A DNA stretch of 64,000 nt from NCBI RefSeq assembly GCF_001637225.1, contig NZ_LVJI01000016.1, positions 124,001 to 188,000 on the forward strand, written 5' to 3'. Below the pieces are notes generated by a model. It did no database searches. It worked only from the letters and a program-made list of their open reading frames with translations, and had not been told where the DNA came from. This document shows, piece after piece, positions 1 to 8,859 of the stretch. Each line of letters begins with the position of its first letter. Position 1 is the stretch's first letter. The DNA is from Paenibacillus antarcticus (GTDB lineage: Bacteria > Bacillota > Bacilli > Paenibacillales > Paenibacillaceae). Both the position numbers and the translations under genes were made by a program.

Positions 1-563
1 ACGAATCCAATTCGTTTATGTCCGAATGAAATCATATGCTTGGTAGCATCATAAGCTGCCTGAACATTATCATTATCCACAGATAGCAAGTTGGGATATT
101 TATCGCTTCGCCCAATCAAGACGAAGGGGTGATGGTTACTTTGTAGAAATTCAACAACAGAGTCATCTTTACGCGAATAAAGCAGTATTGCTCCATCAAC
201 TCGTTTCCCATTAATTAAACGGGATACAACATCGATTTCCTCCTGTTCACTTCCTCCAGAACTAAGTACTACATCATAGCCAGAACGGTTAGCTTGTGTC
301 ACGATACCTCGGACTAACTCCATGAAAAATGAATTCAAGAATAACTCTTCAGCTGACTTAGGAAGAATCACGCAAATGCTATTTGTTGTTTTGGAAACTA
401 AGCTCTGAGCCATGATATTAGGGTGATATCCCATTTCTTCTAGAATAATCTTTACTTTACGAGAAGTTTCACGACTAATCCTAGGGTGATTTGATAGCAC
501 GCGGGAAACCGTAGAGGGAGAGACGCCAGCTTTTTTAGCAACATCTTTAATCGTTACAGACAT
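1..563 (-). CDS. LacI-family transcriptional regulator (partial, C-terminus outside window)
   Basis: The reverse strand from 563 to the window edge reads as one open frame of 187 residues. It begins MSVTIKDVAKKAGVSPSTVS, the DNA-binding helix-turn-helix and hinge of LacI/GalR regulators, followed by the start of a periplasmic-binding-protein-like effector domain (a GRSDKYP segment and a SVDND segment). A GGGAGG ribosome-binding site lies 6 bases before the ATG. The remaining half of the effector domain is missing only because the window ends. Divergent placement next to an amylase and a maltodextrin importer suggests a MalR-type maltose or maltodextrin regulator (inference). A LacI-type half-site in its own leader suggests autoregulation. 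Confidence 0.93.
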   Translation of the reverse strand, partial: MSVTIKDVAKKAGVSPSTVSRVLSNHPRISRETSRKVKIILEEMGYHPNIMAQSLVSKTTNSICVILPKSAEELFLNSFFMELVRGIVTQANRSGYDVVLSSGGSEQEEIDVVSRLINGKRVDGAILLYSRKDDSVVEFLQSNHHPFVLIGRSDKYPNLLSVDNDNVQAAYDATKHMISFGHKRIGF

Positions 564-579
564 ATTAACCTCCCGGATG

Positions 580-596
580 ATACCGTTTGCGTAAAT
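580..596. promoter_or_regulatory. LacI-type operator-like site in regulator leader
   Basis: ATACCGTTTGCGTAAAT contains the CGTTTGC core that also occurs at 2821-2827 and, in the opposite sense (GCAAACG), at 2691-2697 upstream of the maltodextrin-binding-protein gene. It lies 17 bases before the lacI start codon, so it could mediate autoregulation. Binding is inferred from motif sharing only. Confidence 0.5.
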
Positions 597-887
597 CCTT
601 AAATCAAACAAACGAATTATTTATTTTTACAATTGATATCTTAATCTAATGTTAACGGCTTGTAAATGACAAACCTTTCATGCTGAATCTGATTATAACA
701 AAAATAGGAACCAATTGTTGGATTTAAAAATTAAAAAAAGAAGGAATAGCAAGATACAGCCTATATTATCTTCTCTAAATCAACGAATTATACAGAATAC
801 AGATATCATCCCATTTGGACTGTAAGGATTTCTCCGTTATGATAATATCCACAAAGTACCAAAATTTATAATAAAGGAGTAGTTGTT
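597..887. other. Intergenic region between divergent lacI and amylase genes
   Basis: AT-rich gap of about 290 bases holding the divergent promoters. Apart from the operator-like site at its left end and the AAAGGAG ribosome-binding site of the amylase gene at 873-879, no clear -35/-10 pair, terminator or small gene was recognised. Confidence 0.5.
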
Positions 888-2600
888 ATGGATAATTGTA
901 AATCAAACAGACATACCAAACGACTTAATATTGGATTAATCGGGATAATTCTTCTTGGGAATATACTGGCTGGCTGTAACAAAGATAATCTTAATGTAAC
1001 ACAACCAGAGGAGAACAAACAAAAAACTTCTTTACCCATGTCCACTTCACAGAATAAGTTTCCATCCAATTCGACATCTGTTGATCTGATTGATGAACAA
1101 CCTTCAACGGTCTATTATGAGCTGTTTGTTCGTTCTTTTTATGATTCTAATGGGGATGGTATTGGAGATTTGCGTGGTGTAATTGAAAAGCTCGATTATT
1201 TGAATGATGGGAACCCATCTACGACGGATGATCTTGGTGTAGGTGGGATTTGGCTTATGCCGATTCAATCTTCGCCAAGCTATCACGGATATGATGTAAC
1301 CGATTATAGAAGTATAAATCCTGAATACGGGACAATGGCAGATATGAAAACATTGGTTGATGAAGCACACAAACGTGGTATGAAGGTTATCATGGACCTG
1401 GTTGTTAATCATACAAGTAAGGAACATTTGTGGTTTAAGGAATCTGCAGAAAGCAAGCTTAGTCCTTATCGAGATTGGTATGTATGGGCAGAGGATCAGA
1501 AGCGCGAGCCTAATGGAACGAGTGCGGCATCGGGTGCTAACCCCTGGTACGAAATGAATGGTAATCACTATTTGGCGGGTTTCTGGGATGGCATGCCTGA
1601 TCTTAATTTCGACAATGAAGCTGTACGAAGTGAAATGAAAGATGTGGGTCAATACTGGTTGAAATTAGGTCTGGATGGATTTCGACTCGATGCAGCAAAA
1701 CATATCTTTGAAGATCTAATAACGGATAAAAACAAGGAGGTAGAAGCTAAGAATGTTGCTTGGTGGCAAGAATTTCGAAGTAGTATGAATGAAATTAATA
1801 CTGAAGCCTACATCGTAGGAGAAGTATGGGAGAATTCGGTTACTTCAGTGGCTCCATACTTGGATAAAGCCTTTGATTCTGGATTTAATTTCAGTCTCGC
1901 TGAATCAATTATTAGCAGTGTGAAAAGTGAAAGAGACAGCAATATGGCATTTACGCTAGAGCGAACATATAAGCTATTCAATGCTAAATCTGAGGGGAAT
2001 TTTATTGATGCCGTATTCTTGACGAACCACGATCAGAATCGTGTAATGAGTCAACTTGATAGGAATATGGAACATGCGAAGATGGCAGCTTCTATTCTTC
2101 TGACCTTACCAGGAAACCCATTTATATATTATGGTGAAGAGATTGGGATGTTAGGTGCAAAACCAGATGAACAAATTCGTGAACCGATGATCTGGTACAA
2201 GGATGGAGGGAAAGGCAAGGGCCAGACAACCTGGGAAGAACCTGTTCTCAACACTGGAGTACATATCGGAAGTGTTGAATCACAAATGAACGAGAAGGAT
2301 TCTTTATTGGCTCATTATCAGGAGCTACTGAGATGGAGAAATGAAATTACAGCCATTCATGATGGGAATATTCAATATTATGATACAGGTAATATCCAGA
2401 TTATATCTTATGTTCGGCATACGAACACTGAAGAAGTTCTTGTTGTGCATAATGTATCATCTGAGGAGCAGCAAATCGTACTTGAGGGAGAAGGAGAAGA
2501 GCATAAATACACTGATATTTTGAAATCAACGAACCGAAATACAAATATTAACTCTAATTTCTTACTAATATCCCCATATACATCAGTTGTTTTGAAGTAA
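888..2600 (+). CDS. Secreted GH13 alpha-amylase family lipoprotein
   Basis: 570 residues. An N-terminal signal ends in the lipobox LAGC near residue 29, so the enzyme is probably anchored on the outer face of the membrane. The TIM-barrel hydrolase domain starts near residue 67 and shows the four GH13 motifs in order: DLVVNH, GFRLDAAKH (nucleophile Asp), GEVWE (acid/base Glu) and FLTNHDQNR (transition-state Asp). It should cut alpha-1,4 (or alpha-1,6) glucans outside the cell into maltodextrins for the importer encoded next. AAAGGAG precedes the ATG by 8 bases. The GH13 subfamily cannot be fixed by eye; oligo-1,6-glucosidase-type activity is an alternative. Confidence 0.92.
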   Translation: MDNCKSNRHTKRLNIGLIGIILLGNILAGCNKDNLNVTQPEENKQKTSLPMSTSQNKFPSNSTSVDLIDEQPSTVYYELFVRSFYDSNGDGIGDLRGVIEKLDYLNDGNPSTTDDLGVGGIWLMPIQSSPSYHGYDVTDYRSINPEYGTMADMKTLVDEAHKRGMKVIMDLVVNHTSKEHLWFKESAESKLSPYRDWYVWAEDQKREPNGTSAASGANPWYEMNGNHYLAGFWDGMPDLNFDNEAVRSEMKDVGQYWLKLGLDGFRLDAAKHIFEDLITDKNKEVEAKNVAWWQEFRSSMNEINTEAYIVGEVWENSVTSVAPYLDKAFDSGFNFSLAESIISSVKSERDSNMAFTLERTYKLFNAKSEGNFIDAVFLTNHDQNRVMSQLDRNMEHAKMAASILLTLPGNPFIYYGEEIGMLGAKPDEQIREPMIWYKDGGKGKGQTTWEEPVLNTGVHIGSVESQMNEKDSLLAHYQELLRWRNEITAIHDGNIQYYDTGNIQIISYVRHTNTEEVLVVHNVSSEEQQIVLEGEGEEHKYTDILKSTNRNTNINSNFLLISPYTSVVLK

Positions 2601-2688
2601 ATGGTAGCGATACTGTGTTATTTTGTAAAAAACGGAGATAAAGGGGTGAATACCTTTGGAATTGGTATAATATAACCATAATTAGACT

Positions 2689-2705
2689 GTGCAAACGTTT
2701 TTACA
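2689..2705. promoter_or_regulatory. LacI-type operator-like site upstream of mdxE
   Basis: GTGCAAACGTTTTTAC has the central palindrome AAACGTTT and shares its GCAAACG core (reverse CGTTTGC) with the sites at 580 and 2816. A possible -10 (TATAAT, 2666-2671) lies just upstream, so a bound repressor would cover the start of transcription. Function is inferred. Confidence 0.55.
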
Positions 2706-2738
2706 AAACAAAATCTATTGTGTATGATAAACCCATGA

Positions 2739-2752
2739 ATTAAGCGCTTACA
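2739..2752. promoter_or_regulatory. cre-like catabolite control site
   Basis: The sequence here contains TTAAGCGCTTACA, which matches the CcpA consensus form TGTAAGCGCTTACA at 12 of 14 positions. It lies in the mdxE upstream region between two LacI-type sites. That placement suits carbon catabolite repression of a maltodextrin operon. No experimental support. Confidence 0.55.
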
Positions 2753-2815
2753 TAACTTGTATTATGATTTACAACCAGATAATCACATATCAATACGGGA
2801 ATCTAAGCGAATTTG

Positions 2816-2832
2816 TGAAATCGTTTGCGCAT
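2816..2832. promoter_or_regulatory. Second LacI-type operator-like site upstream of mdxE
   Basis: GAAATCGTTTGCGCATA repeats the CGTTTGC core, 58 bases before the mdxE start. With the site at 2689 it could allow two-site binding and looping (inference). Confidence 0.5.
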
Positions 2833-2889
2833 AATTCTTGAGTCAAGTAATTCAATGTTAAACCATTTACGAGAGGGGTTAATTTAAAG

Positions 2890-4203
2890 ATGAGAATAAA
2901 CAAAGTAATGACGTTAGGTGCGGCCTTAACTTTAGCTTTTTCAATTACAGCTTGTGGTTCTAATAACAACGCACAGACGAATAATGCAGAGCCTACACCA
3001 GCTCCAAGTACGGAAGTGGTTGCTACACCAGAGGAAGTTGTTGATCCAGGACTTCAACCAGAAGATGGTGCAACATTGATCGTATGGGAAAGTAGAGAAG
3101 AACGGGCGTTTACTGATGAAATAGCAAAGCAATTTGAAGAGAAATACAATGTTACTGTCAAAGTTGAAGAAGTACCTGCTACTGACCAAGTTACGAAGTT
3201 AACACAAGATGGACCTTCAGGGTTGGGTGCCGATATTGTCATGTTCCCACATGATAACCTAGGTAGAGCAGTAGTTGCAGGTTTGCTATTAGAGAATGAT
3301 GTATTTGGAGAAGAAACGATTAAGAACAACACTGAGGCATCCATTCAAGGGGTAACGGTTGATGGCAAATTATACGGATACCCAAGAGCGGCTGAAACGT
3401 ATGCTCTTTTCTATAATAAGGATCTAGTAAAGGAAGCACCGAAGTCATTTGATGATGTTATTGCCTTCAGTAAAACGTTCACAGATAAATCGAAGAACAG
3501 ATACGGAATTATGTGGGAAACAGGCAATATGTATTTCAACTATCCGTTTATAGCCACTGACGGTGGATATATCTTTGGTGAAAAGGGTACGAAGAAAGAT
3601 GACATCGGGATTAATAATGATGGTGCTATTGCCGGATTACAAACATTTGTGAAACTTAAAGAGGCACTTCCTATTAAGAGTGGTGATATCACGCCAGACA
3701 TTAAACGTAGTTTGTTCAATGCAGGTGATGTAGCTATGGATATTACGGGGCCTTGGGAACTTGCTGGTTACAAAGAAGCACTAGGAGATAAGCTTGGAAT
3801 CGCTCCAATACCAACGATTAATGGTAAGCCTGCTATTTCATTCTCGGGTATTAAAGCATTCTATGTAAACTCCTTCACACAATACCCAAATGCAGCTAAA
3901 CTATTCGCTAATTTTGCATCTTCGAAGGAAGCACAATTGATTCTAAATGAAAAAGTAGGTTCAGTACCGACGAATTTAGAAGCATTAGAAGCAGATCAGA
4001 TTAAGAATGATCCACTGGTAGCTGGATTTGCACTGCAAGTTATTAACTCTAACCCTATGCCCATTATTCCAGAAATGAATAATACATGGACTCCAGTTGG
4101 TGCTGCCTTGACTGAAATTTGGGATAACAATAAAGACCCTAAAGAAATGATGGATAAAGCAGCGCAACAAATTAAAGATCTGAATGATGGCGTAACGAAG
4201 TAA
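2890..4203 (+). CDS. mdxE: Maltodextrin ABC transporter, substrate-binding lipoprotein (MdxE/MalE-like)
   Basis: 437 residues with a signal peptide ending in lipobox ITAC near residue 22, then a Thr/Pro/Glu-rich linker and a family 1 solute-binding fold (LIVWESREERA, FNAGDVAMDITGPWE, and the C-terminal PIIPEMNNTWTPVGAALTEI segment typical of maltose-binding proteins). It captures maltodextrins outside the cell and hands them to the permeases encoded next. The ATG is preceded by GAGAGGGG. Two LacI-type sites and a cre-like site lie upstream, so regulation by maltodextrin and by catabolite control is likely. A cyclodextrin-binding role cannot be excluded. Confidence 0.93.
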   Translation: MRINKVMTLGAALTLAFSITACGSNNNAQTNNAEPTPAPSTEVVATPEEVVDPGLQPEDGATLIVWESREERAFTDEIAKQFEEKYNVTVKVEEVPATDQVTKLTQDGPSGLGADIVMFPHDNLGRAVVAGLLLENDVFGEETIKNNTEASIQGVTVDGKLYGYPRAAETYALFYNKDLVKEAPKSFDDVIAFSKTFTDKSKNRYGIMWETGNMYFNYPFIATDGGYIFGEKGTKKDDIGINNDGAIAGLQTFVKLKEALPIKSGDITPDIKRSLFNAGDVAMDITGPWELAGYKEALGDKLGIAPIPTINGKPAISFSGIKAFYVNSFTQYPNAAKLFANFASSKEAQLILNEKVGSVPTNLEALEADQIKNDPLVAGFALQVINSNPMPIIPEMNNTWTPVGAALTEIWDNNKDPKEMMDKAAQQIKDLNDGVTK

Positions 4204-4233
4204 TCGTTGGACTGTTCGAGGATTACAGTTAGA

Positions 4234-4264
4234 AATTACCCGCCGCAGGTTGCGGCGGGTAATT
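4234..4264 (+). terminator. Perfect 14-bp hairpin between mdxE and mdxF (no U-tract)
   Basis: AATTACCCGCCGCA (4234-4247) and TGCGGCGGGTAATT (4251-4264) pair perfectly around a GGT loop. No T-run follows, so it is more likely a 3'-end stabiliser or partial attenuator than a full terminator. Such structures commonly keep binding-protein mRNA more abundant than permease mRNA. Confidence 0.8.
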
Positions 4265-4294
4265 CCTTGGTTTTCCTAGGAAGGAGAGAGCACT

Positions 4295-5596
4295 ATGGAC
4301 CGACATCGAAACAAAGCAACCCTACTGTCGATTATAAGCATGGGACTGGGACAAATATATAACCGTCAGTTTATTAAAGGGATTATATTCCTGTTAATCG
4401 AAATCTCTGGAATCATATATTTCGGAAGTAATCTTTATAGATCTGTATGGGGTGTTGTTACATTAGGAGAGACGATAAGAAACACTACAGTCAAACCGCC
4501 CATTGTCGGGGATAATTCGATTATTATCTTAATTCAAAGTTTAATCACACTGCTATTTTTAGCGCTCTTCATCATTCTTTATATTATGAATATCAGAGAT
4601 GCACGCCAAACTGCCGTAAGAAGAGAAGACGGAGTGCAGCCTAATAATTTCCGACAAACGATTAGGTATACGTTGGATTATAAATTTGCACAAGCATTTT
4701 TGACATTACCTGCTATAGGTATTCTATTTTTTACTATCTTGCCTATTATTTTTATGATCATGCTTGCCTTTACGAACTATTCTTCTCCGAACCATATTCC
4801 TCCGGCTAGATTAGTCGATTGGGTTGGTTTTAATACTTTTAAAGAATTGTTAACGCTCAAGACATGGAGTCATACGTTCTTCGGGGTTCTAATCTGGACG
4901 ATCATCTGGGCGGTTCTTTCTACGGTTACCACTTATTTCGGAGGATTACTTGTTGCATTACTTATTAATCAACAAGGAATTAGATTTAAGGGGCTTTGGA
5001 GAACACTGCTAATTATTCCTTACGCCATTCCGCAACTCATCTCGCTACTTGTGATGAGAAATATGTTCAACGGTCAATTCGGACCTATTAACCAATATCT
5101 CGGCTATTTCGGCTTAGGAGGACTTCCTTGGTTGACTGATCCAATGTGGGCGAAGGTTACCGTTATTATTGTTAACATGTGGGTTGGTATTCCCGTCTCT
5201 ATGATATTGATTATGGGGGTCTTAACAACGATTCCTCGGGATATGTATGAAGCTGCTGAGGTTGATGGTGCAAGTGGCTATCAGAAATTTCGAATTGTGA
5301 CTTTGCCTATGGTACTCTTCTCAACTGCACCTATACTCATCATGCAGTTTGCAGGTAATATCAATAACTTTAACGCTATATTCCTACTTACGAGTGGGAA
5401 TCCAGTCGTGGGTGATTACCAATATGCCGGGGCTACGGATCTACTTGTTACCTGGTTGTACAAATTAACACTGGATCAGAATAAGTATAATATGGCTTCT
5501 GCTATAGGAATCATTATTTTCCTAATTATCGCCTCGTTCTCGATTTATAACTATCGTAGAACGAAGTCATTCAAAGAGGAGGATATGATCCAATGA
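4295..5596 (+). CDS. mdxF: Maltodextrin ABC transporter permease MdxF/MalF-like
   Basis: 433 residues. A short N-terminal hydrophobic module (about residues 5-50, containing GLGQIYNRQFIKG) and a further membrane segment precede the usual six-helix permease domain. The cytoplasmic EAA loop reads YEAAEVDGASGYQKFRIVTLP, which docks on the ATPase. The gene follows mdxE after a hairpin and overlaps mdxG by 4 bases (ATGA). AGGAGAGAG precedes the ATG. No malK/msmX ATPase lies in the cluster, as in Bacillus subtilis, where MsmX is shared and encoded elsewhere. Confidence 0.92.
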   Translation: MDRHRNKATLLSIISMGLGQIYNRQFIKGIIFLLIEISGIIYFGSNLYRSVWGVVTLGETIRNTTVKPPIVGDNSIIILIQSLITLLFLALFIILYIMNIRDARQTAVRREDGVQPNNFRQTIRYTLDYKFAQAFLTLPAIGILFFTILPIIFMIMLAFTNYSSPNHIPPARLVDWVGFNTFKELLTLKTWSHTFFGVLIWTIIWAVLSTVTTYFGGLLVALLINQQGIRFKGLWRTLLIIPYAIPQLISLLVMRNMFNGQFGPINQYLGYFGLGGLPWLTDPMWAKVTVIIVNMWVGIPVSMILIMGVLTTIPRDMYEAAEVDGASGYQKFRIVTLPMVLFSTAPILIMQFAGNINNFNAIFLLTSGNPVVGDYQYAGATDLLVTWLYKLTLDQNKYNMASAIGIIIFLIIASFSIYNYRRTKSFKEEDMIQ

Positions 5597-6438
5597 GTGG
5601 ACGTAAAACAAAGAGAATAATTCGATTGTCGTTAAGTTATCTTACCCTCATCATCATGGTGATTGGTGCAATATATCCGGCATTGTGGGTTATCATGGGA
5701 TCTGTTCGGCCTGGAAAGTCACTGTATAGCAAGACGCTAATCCCAGATCAGTTCACGCTAGATCATTACCGTGAGTTATTCACATCTAAAAGTTATTTGT
5801 TCGGACAATGGTATATGAATACGTTGAAAATTTCGATTGCATCCATGTTAATAGGGATTGTATTAACGCTATTAACCAGCTATGCAGTATCACGCTTTCG
5901 CTTCCGTGGACGGCAGACAGCGCTATCCATCGTATTGATTCTAGGAATGTTCCCGGGGTTCATGAGTATGATTGCCATCTTCCTATTGCTCAAAGAATTC
6001 CGTATGCTCGATACACATCTTGCCCTTATTATTGTATATGCAGCAGGTGCGCCTCTATTAGGGACCTTTGTTGCTAAGGGATTCTTGGATACAATTCCAC
6101 GATCACTAGATGAGGCAGCGAGAATTGATGGTGCAAGTAACTTTAAGATATTCACGCGCATTATCCTTCCGCTATCTAGACCTATGATCACCTATATGGC
6201 CCTGACGCAATTTGTGGGTCCATGGGTAGACTTTATCTTTGCCAAGATGGTACTTCGCTCTAAGGAACAATGGACAGTAGCCGTAGGGTTGTATGAAATG
6301 GTGAGTTCGAATACGAATAGTAATTTCACGATATTTGCAGCAGGTGCAGTAATGATCGCTGTTCCAATTACAATTCTGTTCATGTTCCTTCAACGCCTTC
6401 TGGTGGAGGGGTTAACATCTGGAGCAAGTAAAGGTTAG
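5593..6438 (+). CDS. mdxG: Maltodextrin ABC transporter permease MdxG/MalG-like
   Basis: 281 residues with six predicted membrane helices. The EAA loop DEAARIDGASNFKIFTRIILP is clear. Its ATG overlaps the mdxF stop, so the two permeases are translationally coupled and should form the heterodimeric channel. The GAGG at 5578-5582 inside mdxF serves as ribosome-binding site. The operon ends at the terminator 80 bases further on. Confidence 0.93.
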   Translation: MSGRKTKRIIRLSLSYLTLIIMVIGAIYPALWVIMGSVRPGKSLYSKTLIPDQFTLDHYRELFTSKSYLFGQWYMNTLKISIASMLIGIVLTLLTSYAVSRFRFRGRQTALSIVLILGMFPGFMSMIAIFLLLKEFRMLDTHLALIIVYAAGAPLLGTFVAKGFLDTIPRSLDEAARIDGASNFKIFTRIILPLSRPMITYMALTQFVGPWVDFIFAKMVLRSKEQWTVAVGLYEMVSSNTNSNFTIFAAGAVMIAVPITILFMFLQRLLVEGLTSGASKG

Positions 6439-6519
6439 GAGAACGAAGGAGTGACATGCCCTAATTTATATGATATGGCATATTCATCTTAGCTTTTAAA
6501 CATATTTAGTATGACAACT

Positions 6520-6560
6520 GGGTACAACTCTGCATTAGGTAGGGTTGTACCGTTTTTTTT
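6520..6560 (+). terminator. Rho-independent terminator after mdxG
   Basis: GGTACAACTCT (6521-6531) pairs with AGGGTTGTACC (6541-6551) with one mismatch, followed by eight T. It closes the mdxEFG operon. Its GGTACAAC/GTTGTACC arms recur in the leader hairpin at 10642-10685. Confidence 0.88.
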
Positions 6561-6600
6561 ATAGTACAACATGATGAACGTTGAAAGGGGAATCATATCC

Positions 6601-8652
6601 TTGAGAAAAATACGTATTCTTCGGTTTAAATCAATTGGAATGAAATTGTTCGTGATATTGTTCTGTGGCATTGTTGCATTATCTACAATACTCGGTCTTT
6701 CATCCTATCAGTTATCTAAAGGAATCATTAAAGACGAAGTCTCCTTGGCGTCATCACAAGCTATTGTACAAGCTGCTGATAAACTCGATTTCTTATTCTT
6801 ACAATACGAAGCGTTATCTAAACAGCTAGCTGTAGATTCAGATTTGAAACACGATTTAGAGACCATTAATCAAGCAGGGATTGGAACGTTAGAGAAGCGT
6901 AATTTAGAAGAGGGGATACGTAGCAAGCTTAGTTCTATTTCAGGGTCTGATAGTAGGCTTCTAGGTGTACGTTTAGTAAAAGAAAACTTAGTTGAAGTAG
7001 ACTCATATAAATCTACGGGTATAAGTGGTGTCCGAAGCGATGATGATATTCAAGCGAAAATGAAAGAGATCGAGGAAGCGAAGGGTCAAATTGTATGGTT
7101 CCCGACAAGTCGGAAAGGATTTTTTAATTCGTATGCTGAACCCGCTCTCACCATGGGAAGATTGCTTCGAAATATGAATCATCCCGAGGCAGAATATATA
7201 TTGTTATTTGAAATCAAGGAGAAGTCCATCGCAGAAATGCTATCAAATCTCCAAATTGGAGTGAGTGGTCAAGTTGAAGTCATAACAGACAGCAATAGAA
7301 TTGTTCATGCGAAAGATAATAGTCTTCTAGAATTACAGTCTTTTATTCACATTAATAAGGAAAGTGCAGGAGGTGAAACAACATTTACAGCGGATGATGA
7401 GGAAGGCATAGAGCAGCTAGTTGTATACAAAACATTGAAAACAACCAAATGGACCATGATGGGTTATGCTCCTATTAGTGATTTCGTAAAAGGTACTAAT
7501 CAGCTGCTGTATGTTACTTTGATCGTGATCCTCTTGTCAGTGATGTTTGCATTATTTATTGGATATTATGTCTTCTTGAATGTAGGTAGACCGCTTGCGA
7601 AATTGTGCAACTTAATGGAGGAGGGGGAGCGAGGTAATCTTCAGGTGCGTACCACTTTCCAAAGTGAGGATGAGATTGGTCGGTTAGGTTCCAGTTTTAA
7701 TCAAATGATGCATCAGATAGGAATGCTTGTAGATCAGACAAATCGCTCGGCTCAAGAGGTATTGGAGACTGCGGATGAGTTAACGAAAGTCTCGAAGAGC
7801 ACGTCTTTATCAGCTGGGGAGATTGCGGATGCCTCGCGAGAAATTGCTGTAGGAGCCTCTAATCTGGCTATGGAAGCCGAAAGTGAGAGTATGTTGGCAG
7901 AACATATCGCTGAGAAAATCCATAAAGTATCCACTTCAAATTATGCTATGGAACAATTAGCTCATCGCGTATTACAAGTAAGTGGACAAGGGTCGGATTA
8001 TATGGATCAGTTAGTACATAAAACGGATGGTATCGTGGGTATGAACAGAGCGATTGTTAGTCAGGCAGAGGTACTGAAGAAAAGCACAGCCTCTATACAA
8101 AAAATATTGGAACTGATGAGTAACTTGACTCAGCAAACCAATATTCTATCAATGAATGCTACGATTGAGGCGGCCAGAGCTGGTGAAGCAGGACGAGGAT
8201 TTATGGTGGTGGCGAATGAGATTAGAAATCTTGCAGACAGTTCGAAGCAATCCATACAAACGGTAGCTGAAATAACGGACGAGATCAGACGTGGAATTGA
8301 ACACACCACAGCATCTTTAAATGCTGTTTCTCCTGTGATGGCTGAGCAATTGGTGTCGGTTAAGGAAGCGTCTACTATGTTTCAGAATGTGAAGCAAGAA
8401 ATGGATGATTTTCTCACCGAGATTGATAACTCTTCCATTGCTGTTAAAGAGTTAATTGAATCGCAACGGCTTTTATCGGTGTCTATTACTTGTATTAGTG
8501 CAGTAGTCGAAGAGACGAGTGCTTCGACGGAGGAAGTGGCTTCTATGTCTTCGCAGCAGTATGTTGTCAGTGAAAAGTTGGTGGGTTTATCGAATAGACT
8601 TGAAGAGATGTCAGAGACATTTAAGCATGTATTGGTGAAATTTAAAACATGA
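6601..8652 (+). CDS. Methyl-accepting chemotaxis protein
   Basis: About 683 residues from the TTG at 6601, chosen because GAAAGGGG sits 10 bases before it, whereas the in-frame ATG at 6571 has no ribosome-binding site and lies against the terminator. Order: basic N-terminus, membrane helix 1, a roughly 270-residue extracellular sensor domain (probably Cache type), membrane helix 2 (LLYVTLIVILLSVMFALFIG), a HAMP domain containing EDEIGRLGSSFNQMM, then the long coiled-coil signalling domain with the hairpin tip QTNILSMNATIEAARAGEAG that contacts CheA/CheW. Its position next to the maltodextrin operon suggests sensing of sugars, which is inference only. Confidence 0.93.
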   Translation: MRKIRILRFKSIGMKLFVILFCGIVALSTILGLSSYQLSKGIIKDEVSLASSQAIVQAADKLDFLFLQYEALSKQLAVDSDLKHDLETINQAGIGTLEKRNLEEGIRSKLSSISGSDSRLLGVRLVKENLVEVDSYKSTGISGVRSDDDIQAKMKEIEEAKGQIVWFPTSRKGFFNSYAEPALTMGRLLRNMNHPEAEYILLFEIKEKSIAEMLSNLQIGVSGQVEVITDSNRIVHAKDNSLLELQSFIHINKESAGGETTFTADDEEGIEQLVVYKTLKTTKWTMMGYAPISDFVKGTNQLLYVTLIVILLSVMFALFIGYYVFLNVGRPLAKLCNLMEEGERGNLQVRTTFQSEDEIGRLGSSFNQMMHQIGMLVDQTNRSAQEVLETADELTKVSKSTSLSAGEIADASREIAVGASNLAMEAESESMLAEHIAEKIHKVSTSNYAMEQLAHRVLQVSGQGSDYMDQLVHKTDGIVGMNRAIVSQAEVLKKSTASIQKILELMSNLTQQTNILSMNATIEAARAGEAGRGFMVVANEIRNLADSSKQSIQTVAEITDEIRRGIEHTTASLNAVSPVMAEQLVSVKEASTMFQNVKQEMDDFLTEIDNSSIAVKELIESQRLLSVSITCISAVVEETSASTEEVASMSSQQYVVSEKLVGLSNRLEEMSETFKHVLVKFKT

Positions 8653-8696
8653 TGTGAATGCTTGCAATACCCAATTCGAGATTGAGACTGGATGAC

Positions 8697-8732
8697 AAGT
8701 GGCTAAGGATTAATATCCTTAGCCGCTTTGTT
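8697..8732 (+). terminator. Terminator after chemoreceptor gene
   Basis: GGCTAAGGAT (8701-8710) and ATCCTTAGCC (8715-8724) form a perfect 10-bp stem with loop TAAT, extended by AAG/CTT, then a T-rich tail (TTTGTT). Confidence 0.8.
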
Positions 8733-8737
8733 GAAAT

Positions 8738-8806
8738 ATAAGAAAGTATAAGCTTCACTTGATACACTACTTCTTTATATTTAAGAAGAGACGGATATCC
8801 CTTCTT
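8738..8806. repeat. Left copy of a diverged repeat flanking the neopullulanase gene
   Basis: The block beginning ATAAGAAAGTATA, continuing through a GATAC...CTTCTTTATATTT section and ending AGAGACGGA...CTTCTT recurs with substitutions and small indels at 10735-10808, on the other side of the gene. The two are in the same orientation. Confidence 0.6.
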
Positions 8807-8827
8807 GGGGGGGATCCGTCTCTTCTT
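8783..8827 (+). terminator. Perfect 14-bp hairpin in the convergent gap
   Basis: AAGAAGAGACGGAT (8783-8796) pairs perfectly with ATCCGTCTCTTCTT (8814-8827), and GTTTTATT follows on the plus strand. It lies between the chemoreceptor gene and the neopullulanase gene, which converge, so it could act as a second or bidirectional terminator. It overlaps the left flanking repeat. Confidence 0.7.
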
Positions 8828-8859
8828 GTTTTATTAATACTAATAAGGGTTGTAGGATG

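Noticed and set aside
6571..6600. ATG at 6571 as start of the chemoreceptor
   Set aside because: It follows the mdxG terminator directly with no ribosome-binding site, whereas the TTG at 6601 has GAAAGGGG at suitable distance.
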